The position numbers and the translations under genes are program-made. The notes below the pieces were generated by a model. The model saw only the letters and a program-made list of their open reading frames with translations, had not been told where the DNA came from and searched no databases. A stretch of 64,000 nt of DNA from Lepeophtheirus salmonis (Eukaryota; Arthropoda; Copepoda; Siphonostomatoida; Caligidae): NCBI RefSeq assembly GCF_016086655.4, contig NC_052137.2, forward strand, positions 7,440,001 to 7,504,000, written 5' to 3'. This document shows positions 23,261 through 35,269 of the stretch, one piece after another. The number at the start of each line of letters is the position of its first letter. Position 1 is the first letter of the stretch.

Positions 23261-24160
23261 GATCATCAATAAAAGGATTATAATCTAAGCTATTAAAAAA
23301 TAATCGGAACTATAAAATCTCATCAACTACACCCATTCAAAACTGTATTGTTTGAAGGTCTCATTACTTTTTCTAGTCTGGATAGATTACAGGCCTTAGT
23401 TGGTAGATATGACAAACTGATTTGTAGGGATTTTTCCTATGTCTGTTTGAAAAAAGTTGATTTATGCAATGTGAATTGCTCTCTACTAATTTCGGATTTC
23501 ACTTTTGTACACAATAAATGGGTATATTAGTCGAATTTTTATAAAATTAATTGGTAAATTAATCTCAAGAACTAAAATGTAACCAAGAGTTTTTTTTGTT
23601 TTTTTTTAAAATTTGAAATAGGGAATAAAAAGTTAAAAAATTACAAAAGTTTATTCATGTTCACAATTTAGATAGTTCAAGGGATTAAATTCCTCAATAT
23701 CATTCTCTCTTTAAAATATACACATGTTTGCGTATATTGTTTTAATACTATTAAAAAATATGTATTTTATATCAATATATTGGAGTCCAGATGTAGATAT
23801 GATTAAGTATATACAATATTCAAAGTGTCGTTGTTTAATGTTTATACATTCATAGATAGATATTCATAAGTTTTATTTTCCGTTCGATGAAATATAGAGC
23901 GTGTTTCCCTATATTTCCATAGTAATAAAACTTTATCAAATAAAATAAACGGTAATATATATATTTTTTTTTTTGTGGAAACATTTTATGATCAATAAAA
24001 AAAATTCAAGGTTTATTTCCTTCACCCCGCTTACATTTTATATAGATTTTTTTTTTACAGAAGTAGCAAATAAATACCTAAGTAGTAAGGTGTCGACAAG
24101 GAAATTTTCTGTATCATTAGAATTATTTTTTGTTGCGGTAATTAAGGTTTTAGGTGACAT
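23261..24160. other. AT-rich non-coding, nothing identified
   Basis: No recognisable family. Frames at 23348-23530 and 23973-24212 show no conserved motif. Confidence 0.4.
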
Positions 24161-24234
24161 CTTAAACAATGTTACGATACATACGTTTTTTTTTTCTTGG
24201 GCATTGTTTTGATTTGACCAAAACTGGACACACA

Positions 24235-25371
24235 ATGAGTGAACTTGAAACAAATAGGCAAAGGGTTTCGGATCTTCTCGACGCGGGTGTTGATCGAAAA
24301 AGAATTTCCAACATTATCCGTGTGACCGTGAGGACAGTCCGGAGCATCAGGGTAGCCAAGGAAAATGGGAAATGAGTCAAAAGGAAGTTAGGAAATGAAG
24401 GAAATGGTTTGATTCGAAATGAAACATTTCTCAATTCACTGGACGCCAAGATCAAGGAAGATCCTACAGCATCAATAAACCGCTTGGCTGACGAGTTTAA
24501 CGTGGATGAGATCACCATCAGGAGGGCAGTTCATGAGAACCTCGGCCTTGAGAGATTTCAGGGCTCCAAGACATCTCCTCACCAACAAGATGAAGACCAT
24601 AAGGTTTGATAGATGCAAAAAAGGCCATAAGGCTTGAAAGATACAAGAAAATCCTTAATTACTTGAAAAGTAAAACGTAGACTGTGAAAATCTTTTCAGA
24701 GAAGAAGATTCTCACAGTCGACCTGTTTTTGAACCGCAGAAAAGACAGATTTATAGCAGCATCACCTGAGGAAGTCCAGGGTACTTTCAGTACAAAATAT
24801 CTGGGCCAAACAATGTGCTGGAGAGTCGTGGCCTCTGATGGGAAGAAAATGGACCCCTTCTTCTTCAAGCTCAATGGGAAAATTGGGGATGAGGCCTACT
24901 ATAAGGTCCCTGCCCTGATTGAAGACTAACTATCCTGAGAACAGCTATGTGCCAACCCAAGACAGTGCCCTATCCAAACGGCCTTGAAGACACAGACAAG
25001 GAACACTTTGCTGACTTTTGGGACAAGACCTTCTTGCCTTCTTCCAGTCCTGATCTCAATCCCTCGACTTTAGTCTTTGGAGTGTCTTAGAGAACAAGGT
25101 TGGGAAGGCATGACACAGAAATATGCAAGAGCTCCAGGCAAGCATCAAGAAGCAATGGGTCAACATGTTTGCCGATTATATTGTAGTAACCTGAGCCAAG
25201 CTCCGACTCCGTGTGGAGGCTGTGACGGAGGCTGGAGGCGGCACTATTGAATAATTATTGCTAGTTTGGGAATTTTTTACAATAATATTTTACATTATAC
25301 TTTTTTAATAAAAAGTCATGAAGGTTTTTGTTTTGCTTCTTGACCAAGGACAATTTTCCTTTTGCACACTG
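24235..25371 (+). pseudogene. maT-like (DD37D-type) transposase, full-length but broken
   Basis: From the ATG at 24235 the frame reads MSELETNRQRVSDLLDAGVD (HTH) and SNIIRVTVRTVRSIRVAKEN. It has one TGA at 24373-24375 and reopens in the same frame with ASINRLADEFNVDEITIRRA. Later frames give ILTVDLFLNRRKDRF (first Asp), VASDGKKMDPFFFK, a TQDSA motif (second Asp, GAC at 24961), SSPDLNP followed by a single-base loss, and a C-terminus ending near 25252. TTTTCCTTTTGCACACTGTA at about 25352-25371 looks like the right terminal end. No matching left end was found. All domains are represented, so age rather than deletion inactivated it. Confidence 0.8.
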
Positions 25372-26901
25372 TATATCTAATACTTTGGCTAAGATAAATG
25401 TGAGGTGTCCAATATATAATATCATTTAAAAAAAAGAATAATTTCGAAAATTATCAAGGGACTTTTTTATATAAAAAAAAGGTCCATTTTGTCTTATTTT
25501 TATGGACTTTTTAATAAATTGTGTGCATTTTAGAAGGAAAAAAATATTTAGTTTAATAATGTTTTATGTTTAGAAATTTCTTGTAAGTGTGTATATTTAA
25601 ATTTTTGAAAAACTAAAACAGTCTGAGACTGGTGCACCCTATAACAAAAATAAGGAACAATTTTATGTTTTAATTACCAAATTATAAGCCCATTCCGATA
25701 CTGTCTTTATGGATAATTCCGATACAAAAACCGATTCCTTGTTATGTACAAATAAAGGAATTTCATAAATAAATAACAAATTATTTAACTTTTTATTAGT
25801 TACGGATAGCAAAAAAAAAACCACATAAATTTATCATTCATAATTTTAATTTTAAAAGTTAGTTCCTCTCTTATCAGGAGTCAATTTATTTCTTGTTGGC
25901 TGATATTAAGGATTTTAACTTCTTCTCCTTCATTGTAAGATATTTTAAGTCAGCCTCGTCGCTCTTTGGCAGTGTGATCTAATTTTAACTGTTTCACTGA
26001 TAAGAAAAATTCCTTGCGACACTGACAATATAGGCTACTTGCTATTATTTTAATGGTTTGGCACAGATGAAATCTAATGTTCTTGAATTATTTCTAGATC
26101 CGAACTGAGTTTTATATGTTTTCCCTAAAAAATGAAACATGTATAAGCCAGTGCTCGAGTCCGGACTCATGTCTTCTTTAATGGACCTGGGCAGATACTT
26201 ATGTTTTGAAATTGACTCAGAACATACGGACTCGATTTCAATTCTGTTTTAAACAATATTATTCAACAAACATACAAAAAAAGAAATATTTAGTGAATAA
26301 GTTACTTAATTGTTTCAAAGTAAACTGCTCAACCCAACTCTTACCTTTACATACTTTTTAAACGACTTATGAAACAACTTAAACGCATGGGGCACTAAAA
26401 ATGTGATTGTTTTTAAATTGTTACTTACATGTAAATTTCTTGTACACACCTGCAAATGTATATATTCTTTCTATGTACTAGTAGAGTAGTTTAGCTATTT
26501 TATTGATTTGTAATCGATATTTCCTCTCCAACAATGAGCTTAAATAAGTCATATTATCTATGTAAATAGTTATACATAGGTATTGGTGGAACCGGCATTA
26601 TTGAGCCGATTCCCATACTTCAAAAAGGGCGATTCCGATGGATCGGTATACCCTTAGTTTTAAATTTTGTTTTCTGTACTGATATTTGGGTTGCAAGCGC
26701 GGTTTGAAACGTTGAACCGAAATTGAAAATGTAGACCTAAAATTTAAACATGAAATTTTTGTAAAAAAAAAAGTCAATTTTCTTTTCTTCTCTAAAAAAA
26801 TAACCCCAGTTTGTTGATTGATTAAATCAATTTTTCAAAAAATGACATTTGGGGCCTGGATCAAGACTGAGTTTTTTGTATGTACCTAATTTGACTACAA
26901 C
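25372..26901. other. non-coding with inverted CCGATTCC and GAGTCC motifs
   Basis: Around 25690-25745 and 26590-26655 there are GATTCC/ATTCCGATAC motifs (for example CCGATTCCTTG and GGGCGATTCCGATGGATCGG). A short pair GTGCTCGAGTCCGGACTC / GGACTCGATTTC occurs at 26150-26240. These may be decayed ends of foldback elements. No coding sequence. Confidence 0.35.
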
Positions 26902-27350
26902 TAGTGTTGTGTCTGTCCTTATTTAGGACTGAGGACCATTTAGTCCAATCTCAATTGTCGGTCCTTAAAGAAGGTAAAGTCGATCCTTCGTGACTTCAAT
27001 GATTGTGTGTCTCCTTCTAATTTAATAATTCCTTTATACAGTAGTATAAATTGTTCAACTAACTGACATTATATGTTTGTATTCCAATGAAAAAAATTAT
27101 ATTTTTTGCAAACTATGTGCAATAATCTTAATAGGTATTTCATATATCATATTTCGCCTAATAAACCATCGATATTTTTATGAACAATTCCGACAGTTAA
27201 GGACCCTTCCCAAAGACAGCCAGTTTTAAGGACCCTTCCCAAAGACTGACAGTCTCAAAAACCAGTCCCAATGATCGTCAATCCAAAGGACCGATAGGGG
27301 TGGTCCTAAGACTGGACTGGACCGAATAAATTAGGACCACCACAACACAA
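26902..27350. mobile_element. foldback MITE with GTGTTGTG ends, copy 1
   Basis: The left end TAGTGTTGTGTCTGTCCTTA and the reverse complement of the right end, TTGTGTTGTGGTGGTCCTAA, are imperfect inverted repeats. GGTCC/GGACC-rich arms lie inside. A 29-bp unit starting TTAAGGACCCTTCCCAAAGA is repeated in tandem at 27197 and 27226. Related elements are at 44001-44258 and 44377-44629. No ORF; superfamily unknown. Confidence 0.65.
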
Positions 27351-28309
27351 AAGAATACTGTTATTGATATTACAAAGTTTTAAATTGACTACTTTTGTTC
27401 AATGTAAGAAAAAATATTTTTAACTTGGTCTTAGCCAAATGAATAAGATAACTCAAAGTCTTTGGGTATGAATACAAAATGACAAAAGTTTTATATAAGT
27501 AGTATTGTTCAACTCTTCATTTTTCTTTTCATAGTTTTTAAAAGCCTACAAAGATTTTTTTTTCATTAATATTATATTTATTTTGTTAAGTAATGGAAAA
27601 TATTTTTTTATGATCAACCATAAAATAAAAAATACTCTCTTTTGACAATATTATAAAAACCCATAAAAAATTGTTTTTTCAATGAAATTGAATTTTACTG
27701 ATAAATTTATGAAAAAATATATACTCATATATGTGTAAACATTCTGAAAATTCATCTTAAAACTTTTTTTTTTTTTGTTTATATTTACTAATGTGTAGAT
27801 TTTCTAATTAGTTTTATAGTTCACTCAATCTTTCTTCCGCCTATTTTTTTTTAATTAAAATCAAAATTTATTGGAAAAAATATTCAAAGTATATAATTAT
27901 AACTTAACAAAGTCCAATTTTTTTTGCGAAATTTTCAATAAAAGTACTCTGATTTTGATTGTGTATTTCTATGAATAGTTCAAAAACGGAGAAAAATATA
28001 TTGCAGATTAAATTTATAATTTATTCATCTATTAAATCGGTCCATAATATGAAAAGGATTAATTTTGGTCTATCCTATGAAATCGAAAACAGGACCGAAA
28101 TATATCCCCAAGTCTAGAAAAAATCACAGAATACTGATCCACACAATAAATTCCGTCAATGACCGAGTCTCAGCAATAGTAAATACCCAAAGGGTTAGTC
28201 GTTTGTGAGACTAATGTGTATGTATTTTGTACATTCATATTCCGGGTATTAGCCAGATCCATCCCTAATATTAAATCATGTACTTTCAATGAGTTTTATA
28301 TATTGTAAA
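27351..28309. repeat. AT-rich spacer with a GGTCC/'ACCGAGTCTCAAC' repeat at about 28030-28260
   Basis: The block AAATCGGTCCATAATATG ... CAATGACCGAGTCTCAGCA is similar to 29570-29670 (CAATGACCGAGTCTCAACAC), 45110-45240 and 46470-46590 (AACCGAGCCTCAACAACAG). These look like a further dispersed family with GGTCY-rich ends. The rest is unassigned. Confidence 0.45.
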
Positions 28310-29440
28310 TTTTATTCAGATTATTAAAATACTCTAAATGTGTCTCAAAACTATAAAAAGATCAAAAATACTCAAAAATTTCAAATCAAAAAACATCAAA
28401 AATCGTCAAGTGCTATTAGAGTTCATTTTAGAATTTGAAGTATACTTCCATTGTTTACTTTTGTAAATGCCTAAGTATATCGTGCTTTAGTATAATAAAT
28501 ATTTAAGAGCTCTGTACAAAAATGGTTCATTAATCTTAAGTATGTCAGAATCACATTTATAGCAGGTGTGAATATTAAACACACACTTTTAACAAACTTT
28601 TCAAAATCATTATATATTTTTCTTTCTCACTAGAAAAAGGATTTCAAATATAATTTGAGCCCTTTTCTATAAAACATGTCAGTAAATGTTACTCTAACTG
28701 ATTGTAAATCAAGACTTGTTCCTTAATTTTATTAAGAAATTTGTTAATTAATTTTTATTTTTGTTTCTTGAGATGAAATAATTAATTTATTGTATGTATC
28801 TCTATAGTCTTAATATATATTTAAACAAAGAAACAGGCTACACAGTATCTCAAGGGATCCGAATATTAGTAATTAAATCCACTTTTGCACTTTCTTTAGA
28901 CTCTACCTTTAGATGCAACGTCTCTTATGCCTCACACTAAAAAAGTAATTGAATTAATTATATTCTTCTATTATAAAAGCTTTTATAATAAACCATATCC
29001 GAATCAATTAAAATGTTCATGGATAGAAATGATAAGTGAGCTTGTTAAGTACTGAGTTGAATTTTTTTAATGATATATCTGGTGTGTCAACATATCACAA
29101 TCTTTAATAAAAATATAGTAAAGGAGACAATCCCAATTAATTTTTTTCCCATCATATATATATAAATACTGGTTGGTTCATTTAAATTTCAACACTCACT
29201 AATACATTAATTAATGAAGGTTGAGTAATGAAATTTAATTCCTATTTCGATATATTTTACTAGAAACAATTAGTTAATGTGATTTCTCTTCGCCAATCAT
29301 TCAATAGTTGTTGACATCGCTGAAGACAGAGTTTATTAGTTTAACGTTGGGGCCGGAGTGGTCTCTCAATTCTTCTAAACGACCTCTTTCTAGCCTTTTG
29401 GATGGCCTTGCTCACAGTAGACCGATCCACATCCTTCTTT
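28310..29440 (+). repeat. duplicated segment, copy 2
   Basis: Partner of 21870-23000. It keeps the same mariner TIR (GTTCATTTAAATTTCAACAC at about 29173) and the same reversed transposase scrap (ends near 29437), so the chimeric junction existed before the duplication. Small indels and scattered substitutions separate the copies, so it is not a very recent event. Confidence 0.9.
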
Positions 29441-29454
29441 TTAGTGTTTGTAAT

Positions 29455-29562
29455 GTGTATAGTTTAAATATATATTTACAAAAAAAAAGAGGCTACAAAA
29501 TATCTCATGAGACCGGAATATTTATAATTAAATCAAATTTTGCACTTTATTTAGACCCTATT
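29455..29562 (+). repeat. partial third copy of the duplicated segment
   Basis: Matches the middle of copy 2 (28810-28915): TTTAAATATATATTTACAAA, AGGCTACAAAATATCTCATG and TTTTGCACTTTATTTAGACC. It is more diverged than copies 1 and 2 are from each other and begins right where copy 2 ends. Confidence 0.7.
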
Positions 29563-29744
29563 TTTTTGAGATCGTAATCTGGACCGACATATTGATCTAG
29601 AAAATATTACATGAGACGGAACCCAACAATTAATTTGGTCAATGACCGAGTCTCAACACTTCTAAATATTTAACTAGGTAGTTGTTTGATTGAACAACTA
29701 CTGGTATTTGTTATATTCATATTTCGGATCCGTCCCTACTATTC

Positions 29745-29955
29745 AGCAATGTACTTTCTTTTCATAAATATTATACGTACGGTAAATGGTTAAAAGAATA
29801 AGCGTTGACCATTTCATTAATTAGTGCTTAAAATGATTAATTTTTGGTGTTTCACTCAAAATAAACAAAAAAATAGTTAAAAAAACATAGTTTTCCATTT
29901 ACGTACTATAAAAACCTACAATGTGTGTAAGGATTGACAAGTATTATATTTTTGT
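29745..29955 (+). repeat. dispersed repeat E, copy 1, just upstream of the LamG exon
   Basis: Shares TTTTTGGTGTTTCACTCAAA, TTACGTACTATAAAAACCTA and ATGTGTGTAAGGATTGACAA-like blocks with 41380-41612, same orientation. It ends about 55 bp before the exon acceptor, so the repeat forms much of the intron sequence close to the splice site. Confidence 0.7.
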
Positions 29956-30009
29956 ATACGTATTTTAATAATTTATCCTTTTTTTTCCTTTTCATGTACG
30001 TATTTACAG

Positions 30010-30173
30010 CCTCATTCTATGGTTCAAGCTACGTGAGTCTTCCAATGCATGATGCAAAGAGCACAACAGACCTATCCTTTCGATTTAGAACCTCCAGATC
30101 TGAGGCACTCCTCGTCCTTGTGGCTGGAAAAACAGACTATTGTCTTGTTATGCTACAAACAGGGATTGTGAAG
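30010..30173 (+). CDS. LamG-domain exon, CSPG4/Kon-tiki-like proteoglycan (partial gene)
   Basis: This 164-bp exon encodes about 54 residues: SFYGSSYVSLP, then STTDLSFRFRTSRSEALLV, then AGKTDYCLVMLQTGIVK. The pattern (start of a LamG strand, hydrophobic core LLVLVAG, DYCLV) fits the first laminin-G domain of CSPG4/NG2, a single-pass membrane proteoglycan involved in cell adhesion and muscle attachment (Kon-tiki/Perdido in flies). In CSPG4 this segment directly follows the signal peptide. The acceptor TATTTACAG ends at 30009 after a T-rich tract and the donor GTAAGA begins at 30174. The incoming intron is phase 1 and the outgoing one phase 0. The upstream frame to 29934 is intron. Other LamG proteins (neurexin, perlecan) are possible but fit less well from memory. 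Confidence 0.8.
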
Positions 30174-30199
30174 GTAAGACAGCATTACATGGAGTTTTA

Positions 30200-30440
30200 A
30201 TAAATATGACCTACGGGCATGCCAAATAATAATACCAAAAATTAACATCATAATCCTGACAATTAGAATAGTTTTTTGGAAGGTTGAGCAGTGATACTGT
30301 CAAAACGTTTCATTACACTATCTGCAAGCAGATAGAAGACGAACAAAATAAACAGAGATCCAACTCTGTGTTGACTTTATATTTAGATGTTTTCTCTTCA
30401 AGAATTATGCAAACAGCCTTTGAAAATAAAAATAAAACCT
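30200..30440 (+). repeat. dispersed repeat A fragment, 27 bp after the exon
   Basis: Carries ATATGACCTACGGGCATGCC and TCAAAACGTTTCATTACACT blocks of repeat A. A reversed scrap (CAGATATTCTAATGAAACGG) is at 31430-31500. Between them sits the element at 30734-31396. Confidence 0.55.
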
Positions 30441-30733
30441 GCTCAGATTGCAACTACTGAAAGTATCGAACGCATTCTATGTCTTACTTTTTACAACTTG
30501 TCTACATATAATTGTAAAAAATATGACCTCATACGATCACAAGACTTTTTTAGTTTTTAGTTTTCACGTCTGTTATCTTTATTGATTCATTCTTCTTCGG
30601 GAGGGAATATTTAAGTATAAAATGAGTGAGTTCATTGACAATGGATAGTAACACTGGAGGACTTGTTGGAGTAAGTTCTTGCTGCACTCAGAGTAGAACT
30701 GAGGATCAAAGCTTCTGTAATTATGCTTACTAC

Positions 30734-31396
30734 ATGGTGTTTCATATAAATTGGAAAAATATTTAAAGGCTTATAACGAACGAACCAGATTGAGGTAGAA
30801 CCATTTTTTTTTAATATTATTATTTGAAAACTATATTTAATGACAGTCAATTATTTAATATCAGATCTCCCACTCTTGAAAACCTAGGCCACACGCTGCT
30901 GGAAGCTTTCATAGCTCTGAGGGACCTTGTACGGGTCCAGCTTTGCCATTATACGGGCAAATGCCTTCTTTAGGGCCTCCACAGACGAATGATACTTGCC
31001 ACAAGATTCATGCTTGACCTTCCTCCAGATATAGACATTGCATATGTTCAGGTCTGTACTGTTCGTAGGCCAAAATTTTGGTGACCGAGACATTCTGCAC
31101 TTATTTGTCCTGTTGGAAGATTTAAATTCTTCCTTGGTCTACTCCATCCATCCAGGGCATAAAAATTAAAAGTACAAAACCAGGACAATGGCAAACTGCA
31201 CGACGTCTCCCGGGCCTGCCAAAGGTTCCAGCACCGTTTGCCCGAGGTTATTAACAGAGGCAAATGCAATCATAAATAATTGAATTTCATTAAATGTATA
31301 TTTCAAATAATAAATATAACAAAAATATGGTCTACCCCATGTAGTTTGTTCGTTATGAGCCTTTAAAGATTTTACAAACGTATTTGAAACACCCTA
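30734..31396 (-). mobile_element. mariner-like element with long TIRs (about 60 bp)
   Basis: The left end TGGTGTTTCATATAAATTGG and the reverse complement of the right end, AGGGTGTTTCAAATACGTTT, begin inverted repeats. They extend about 60 bp through AAAGGCTTATAACGAACGAA / AAAGGCTCATAACGAACAAA. The minus strand encodes a transposase C-terminus: FWPTNSTDLN, VYIWRKVKHES, ALKKAFARIMAKL, then SFQQRV near 30885. An IFQQDK motif (second Asp) lies in another frame near 31110. The third Asp is lost (STDLNICN). Only the C-terminal half remains. Confidence 0.75.
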
Positions 31397-31499
31397 TATA
31401 TACAGAGTAGGACTTATGTTTATTTCCTTCCTCTAACTCAGCTGTTTGCAGATATTCTAATGAAACGGTATGGCAGCTGCCATGCCATTTTGTTCTACC

Positions 31500-32389
31500 T
31501 TTTTTTTAACAGTGAGTGGACTATTCTAGCCACATTATCTATATTATATTAGTAAGCTAGGGCTCTGCATTTAATATAAAATGTTTCAAACAAATTTATA
31601 AAACAGAAGCGTTATTTTTTTTCGAATAAAACCCTTATTAATGGTATTTTTGTATATATAAAATTGTAGCTGAGTCTTTTTAAATTGCAACTGAATCTTT
31701 TAGACTGACTATTTTACTCGGCTCAAATCTATATTAAGTGTAAAAATATTCAAACATTATTTTAAGTTAATTTTGGTTAGCAGGTGTTAAGTACTTTTAA
31801 AATATGATATAATTTTTATTTTTTGTTTATCTGCCTATAAATGTTAAAGGATGAGTTATTTCCCTAAAGTACTTTGAGGCATACGAACATATTAAATATA
31901 TAGTATAATATATTACATGTATTGAATATGATATTAAAATAATATCTGCATAATCATTTGTTACTACCTATGTCTATATATGAACACTTTTTGCAAGCTT
32001 AAATGCAATTGTGTAATGCAGTTGAAAGAGTTTTCTTTCGGGAACATTCAGAGAAAATGAAATACATGGAAGCAATAAGATGCGCGAATGATTGAGTAAA
32101 GGTATCATCTCACAAAAGATGTTTAATATGACGTAGCATTTTTTTAGTTTTTATACATCCATAACAGAATACAAAAGTATTTTTACCAGCCGGCTCCAAC
32201 CCATATTGTTTAAACCATAAAACATGAAAATGATTATCTTAAATGAATCTTAAAAAGTAAAAAGTTCAACTTTTAACTCTTCAAAAAGATTCTATAAATT
32301 GTCAAGGTTACGATGTTGATTTTTGGTTTCCTTTTTTCATGATTTATATCAATAAACACAGGTCTTCTACATTAAAAAACAAAATTTGT
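31500..32389. other. AT-rich intronic sequence, nothing identified
   Basis: No transposase motif, repeat pair or exon candidate recognised. Confidence 0.4.
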
Positions 32390-32625
32390 AAATGGCACTA
32401 TAGTGTACCCTGATGTATATCATATACATATTCTTGATCTAAGAAATAACAATGTAGTTGTATTAATGATATATTGCAGGCGTGTTCATGTAGCATCGAA
32501 TAATTAGCGTTATTTCTGGGTTGTTTTTTGTTATTGCTCTCTTATGTACAATTATAATTTATAGGCATTTTTAGTATTTGTTCAGATTTGAATAAAATAT
32601 AATGAATTAACTTTCGCCAGATTTT
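32390..32625 (+). repeat. dispersed repeat B, copy 2
   Basis: Partner of 12460-12690; shares CTAAGAAATAACAATGTAGT, TTGTTATTGCTCTCTTATGT and AATTTATAGGCATTTTTAGT. Copy 2 is preceded by unrelated sequence, so the left boundary of the repeat lies close to CCCTGATGTA. Confidence 0.8.
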
Positions 32626-33306
32626 TATATTTAGCTTCGAAATTAAATTGATTTGTTATTATTAAGCGCTCTTAAGACTAAAATATTCATTCGCCATTCC
32701 AAGATATTAATTAATTTTTCTGAAACTCGTATTCGTTTATTCTTGAGGCGAGAATACGAATGATTTGATGAACTATTGAGTTGTAAAATGTGAGTGTTAT
32801 TTTTTCTATTATAAAAGCAAAATTTGTTTTTTAGCCGACGCTTAATTACTCTGGGCAATGTCAAGCTAGTGATTCAATAATACTATATGTCTCAATCCTG
32901 CTTTCTCCTTAGATAATCTCATATTTAGCTACATAATTACTTCTTCTTAATTCTTCAGAATTGCAACGTTCCCTAACTTCCCTTCTCGTCACAAAATAAA
33001 TCTCCTTTAAATGTATTCAATCTAAGTCCCTGCATTTATAAATACTTAGTCTTCATCCTTAATATGTATATGGTTGTATACACACACATCAACAACACAA
33101 ATCCCTCGTCTATAAAACTCGTACAAATGTATGTATTTGCATAAAAGTATACCTTACATTTTTGCAATATAAACTTCTTTATTTAGTTAAGACGTTTATA
33201 ATATTATTCTAATCAGTATATTACTATTACAGTATTCAATCCTTATCCATGCCAAAAACTTTTATTTCCCAGTTTTACAGAACAAATATTGATACATAAA
33301 ATAGTA
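32626..33306. other. AT-rich intronic sequence, nothing identified
   Basis: The 73-codon minus-strand frame at 32643-32864 has no conserved motif. No repeat was recognised. Confidence 0.4.
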
Positions 33307-34060
33307 TGGGGTGATCCATTGAGATTTGAACACTTATTAAATCAATAACTAATTAAGGTTGAGTGATTGAAATTAATTCATACTTTGATATATGGAAGTA
33401 TAAACAATTAGTAATTAATTACAACAAATCTGAGCTCTCTAGCTTGCCTAAAAGTCAAGAAAATGACACTTGAACGTCATCGACTAATTTCCATTCCCTC
33501 ACTCCAAGCAGTTGAACGTCTCCAGGACCATCGTCTAATCAATCAACAAGTCCAAAACGTTGGAGAGGAAGAAGGGATCTATCAAAAAGACCAAACTGGA
33601 TCCGGATGAGTTAAAGAAAACAGCCCAGGCCAATCCGCTCAAGTCAATGAGGGCCCATACAAAATATCTCGAGGTTTCACACGAGACTTTCTAGAGAACT
33701 ATCAAACACGTGTGTTGAAAGAGGTTTAGGAAGGTGAAGAGGACACTTTTGACACGAGTAATAAAAGAAACATATTTTATCAGTTGCATGACTCTTTTGA
33801 GCCCATTTGAACTCTTTTTTGACACTTTGAGCCCCTACAGTCCTAACCCCTCGAAAACACTTTTTGAGTGTATGTTGAGAAGAAGGCTTGCAGTTTCTGT
33901 CTTCCAAACAGAGACCCTCAAAGTCACTGTCAGCCAGAGCTGGGACGCCATGACAGACGACTACATCTGCAGTCCGTGCGAGGCCTTCTGTTGCCATTTT
34001 GAAGCCATTATTGGCTCTAAGGACGGCTACATTAATGATTAAGAGAGCTCAAGCACATAT
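33307..34060 (+). mobile_element. mariner-family remnant (18.8 kb type), right end lost
   Basis: Left TIR TGGGGTGATCCATTGAGATT and subterminal AATTAAGGTTGAGTGATTGA match the 18810 element. From ATG 33463 the N-terminal part reads MTLERHRLISIPSLQAVERL with a stop in VKENSPGQ's vicinity. An open frame at 33734-34042 covers the C-terminal half: LKVTVSQSWDAMTDDYI, FEAIIGSKDGYIND, stop. The SPDLNPLDY box has decayed to SPNPSKTLF, so the third Asp is gone. No right TIR follows the stop. Confidence 0.8.
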
Positions 34061-34349
34061 AATTATAATATTTATCTTTTTTTTTATTGATTTTTGTTTA
34101 ATAAAGTTTTTTATGTTGAGGCATAACATATGTAATTTGCATTTGTTATTTGTAGATATCCTACAACATACAAAATAAAAGGAAATATTTTTGATTTATG
34201 GATGCAGTTTTTATTTTTCTAATGGGGAAAAGTTATTATTGTGGGTAACTCCTTCTCAATTTTTTTTTTCGTCTTAAGAGCCTAGATTAAAATTATTGTT
34301 TTGTTGAGGAGAATACCCACAAAAAAAAAATCTCTTTTATCATTTTTGA

Positions 34350-35000
34350 GTAGATGATAATAATACTTATATTCAAGTGTAGTAGCTACTCCTTTTGTCC
34401 TTAGAATTCCTTAGTATATCCCTCCTGTATGTGTATGTACAATGGACATATCCATGTCTTTGGAACTAGAGGAAATGAGTCTGTCAAATGCAGATGTCAA
34501 TTGATTAACGTATGTATATGTCATATGTATAGATGTACATAAATTCAAAAAGATATTCCTGTCTATTTTTGTCTATTTTCTCACAAAAGGAAGTTCGAAA
34601 GCTTTTTCTCACAATTGAATACGGATTATATTTGTATTCCTCAAGAAGTTATCCTCAATTTTGATACACAAATTATTCGTAACAACATTTTGAAAGTGCA
34701 GCAAATTCCACTTAAAGTAACCAAAAATGATTCTTTCAATAAAAAAGAAGATAAATCAATGAGCTTATACTTAAATCAATTGTGTCCTTGAAATATTGGG
34801 CTGTATGTATGTATTTAATTGGTCAGATGGATTTGCACTGATTAATTATAAGTTAATATTATAATATTAATGTACTCCATTTCAGCTAGGAATTGTCTTT
34901 CAAGTTCATATACAGAAGTAATTTTCCTTTTCTAGGAACAACCAAGACGCGAACATACGCACATTGAGTTTAAGATAATAACGTCTCCCTGTGCATGTTT
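34350..35000 (+). repeat. dispersed repeat F, copy 1
   Basis: Shares ATGTACAATGGACATATCCA, GAGGAAATGAGTCTGTCAAA, GTCTATTTTCTCACAAAAG and GAAGTTATCCTCAATTTTGA with 59815-60570 in the same orientation. The copy at 60 kb contains extra blocks of repeat C (at about 60225-60340) that are absent here. No ORF. Confidence 0.85.
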
Positions 35001-35269
35001 TACATAGAGCTTTGTCGTTCCATAAGATTGTTTTTTATGTTAATGCACATTGTAAGTAATATATGATTGATAGACTATCAACTTCACAATAGAAGTGGAT
35101 AGACCAGATCAAAACATGAAATTACACACTAGTATGATATAGATACGTGAGGTTTTGGTTAAGGAAATTAGATATGTATGTAATTGTATAAGTCTCAAGT
35201 ACCTGGTATTTTTACACTCCAATAGAGGTGGCTAGGCTGATGGGAATTACTCATAAGACCCCTGCTATG

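Noticed and set aside
1..30009. A signal-peptide exon for the LamG gene upstream of 30 kb
   Set aside because: I looked for a + strand Met-plus-hydrophobic stretch followed by a phase-1 donor. Only low-complexity F/L/I-rich frames were found, none convincing.
33734..34042. 102-codon ORF as a functional gene
   Set aside because: It is the C-terminal part of a mariner-type transposase with the third catalytic box destroyed and no start of its own.
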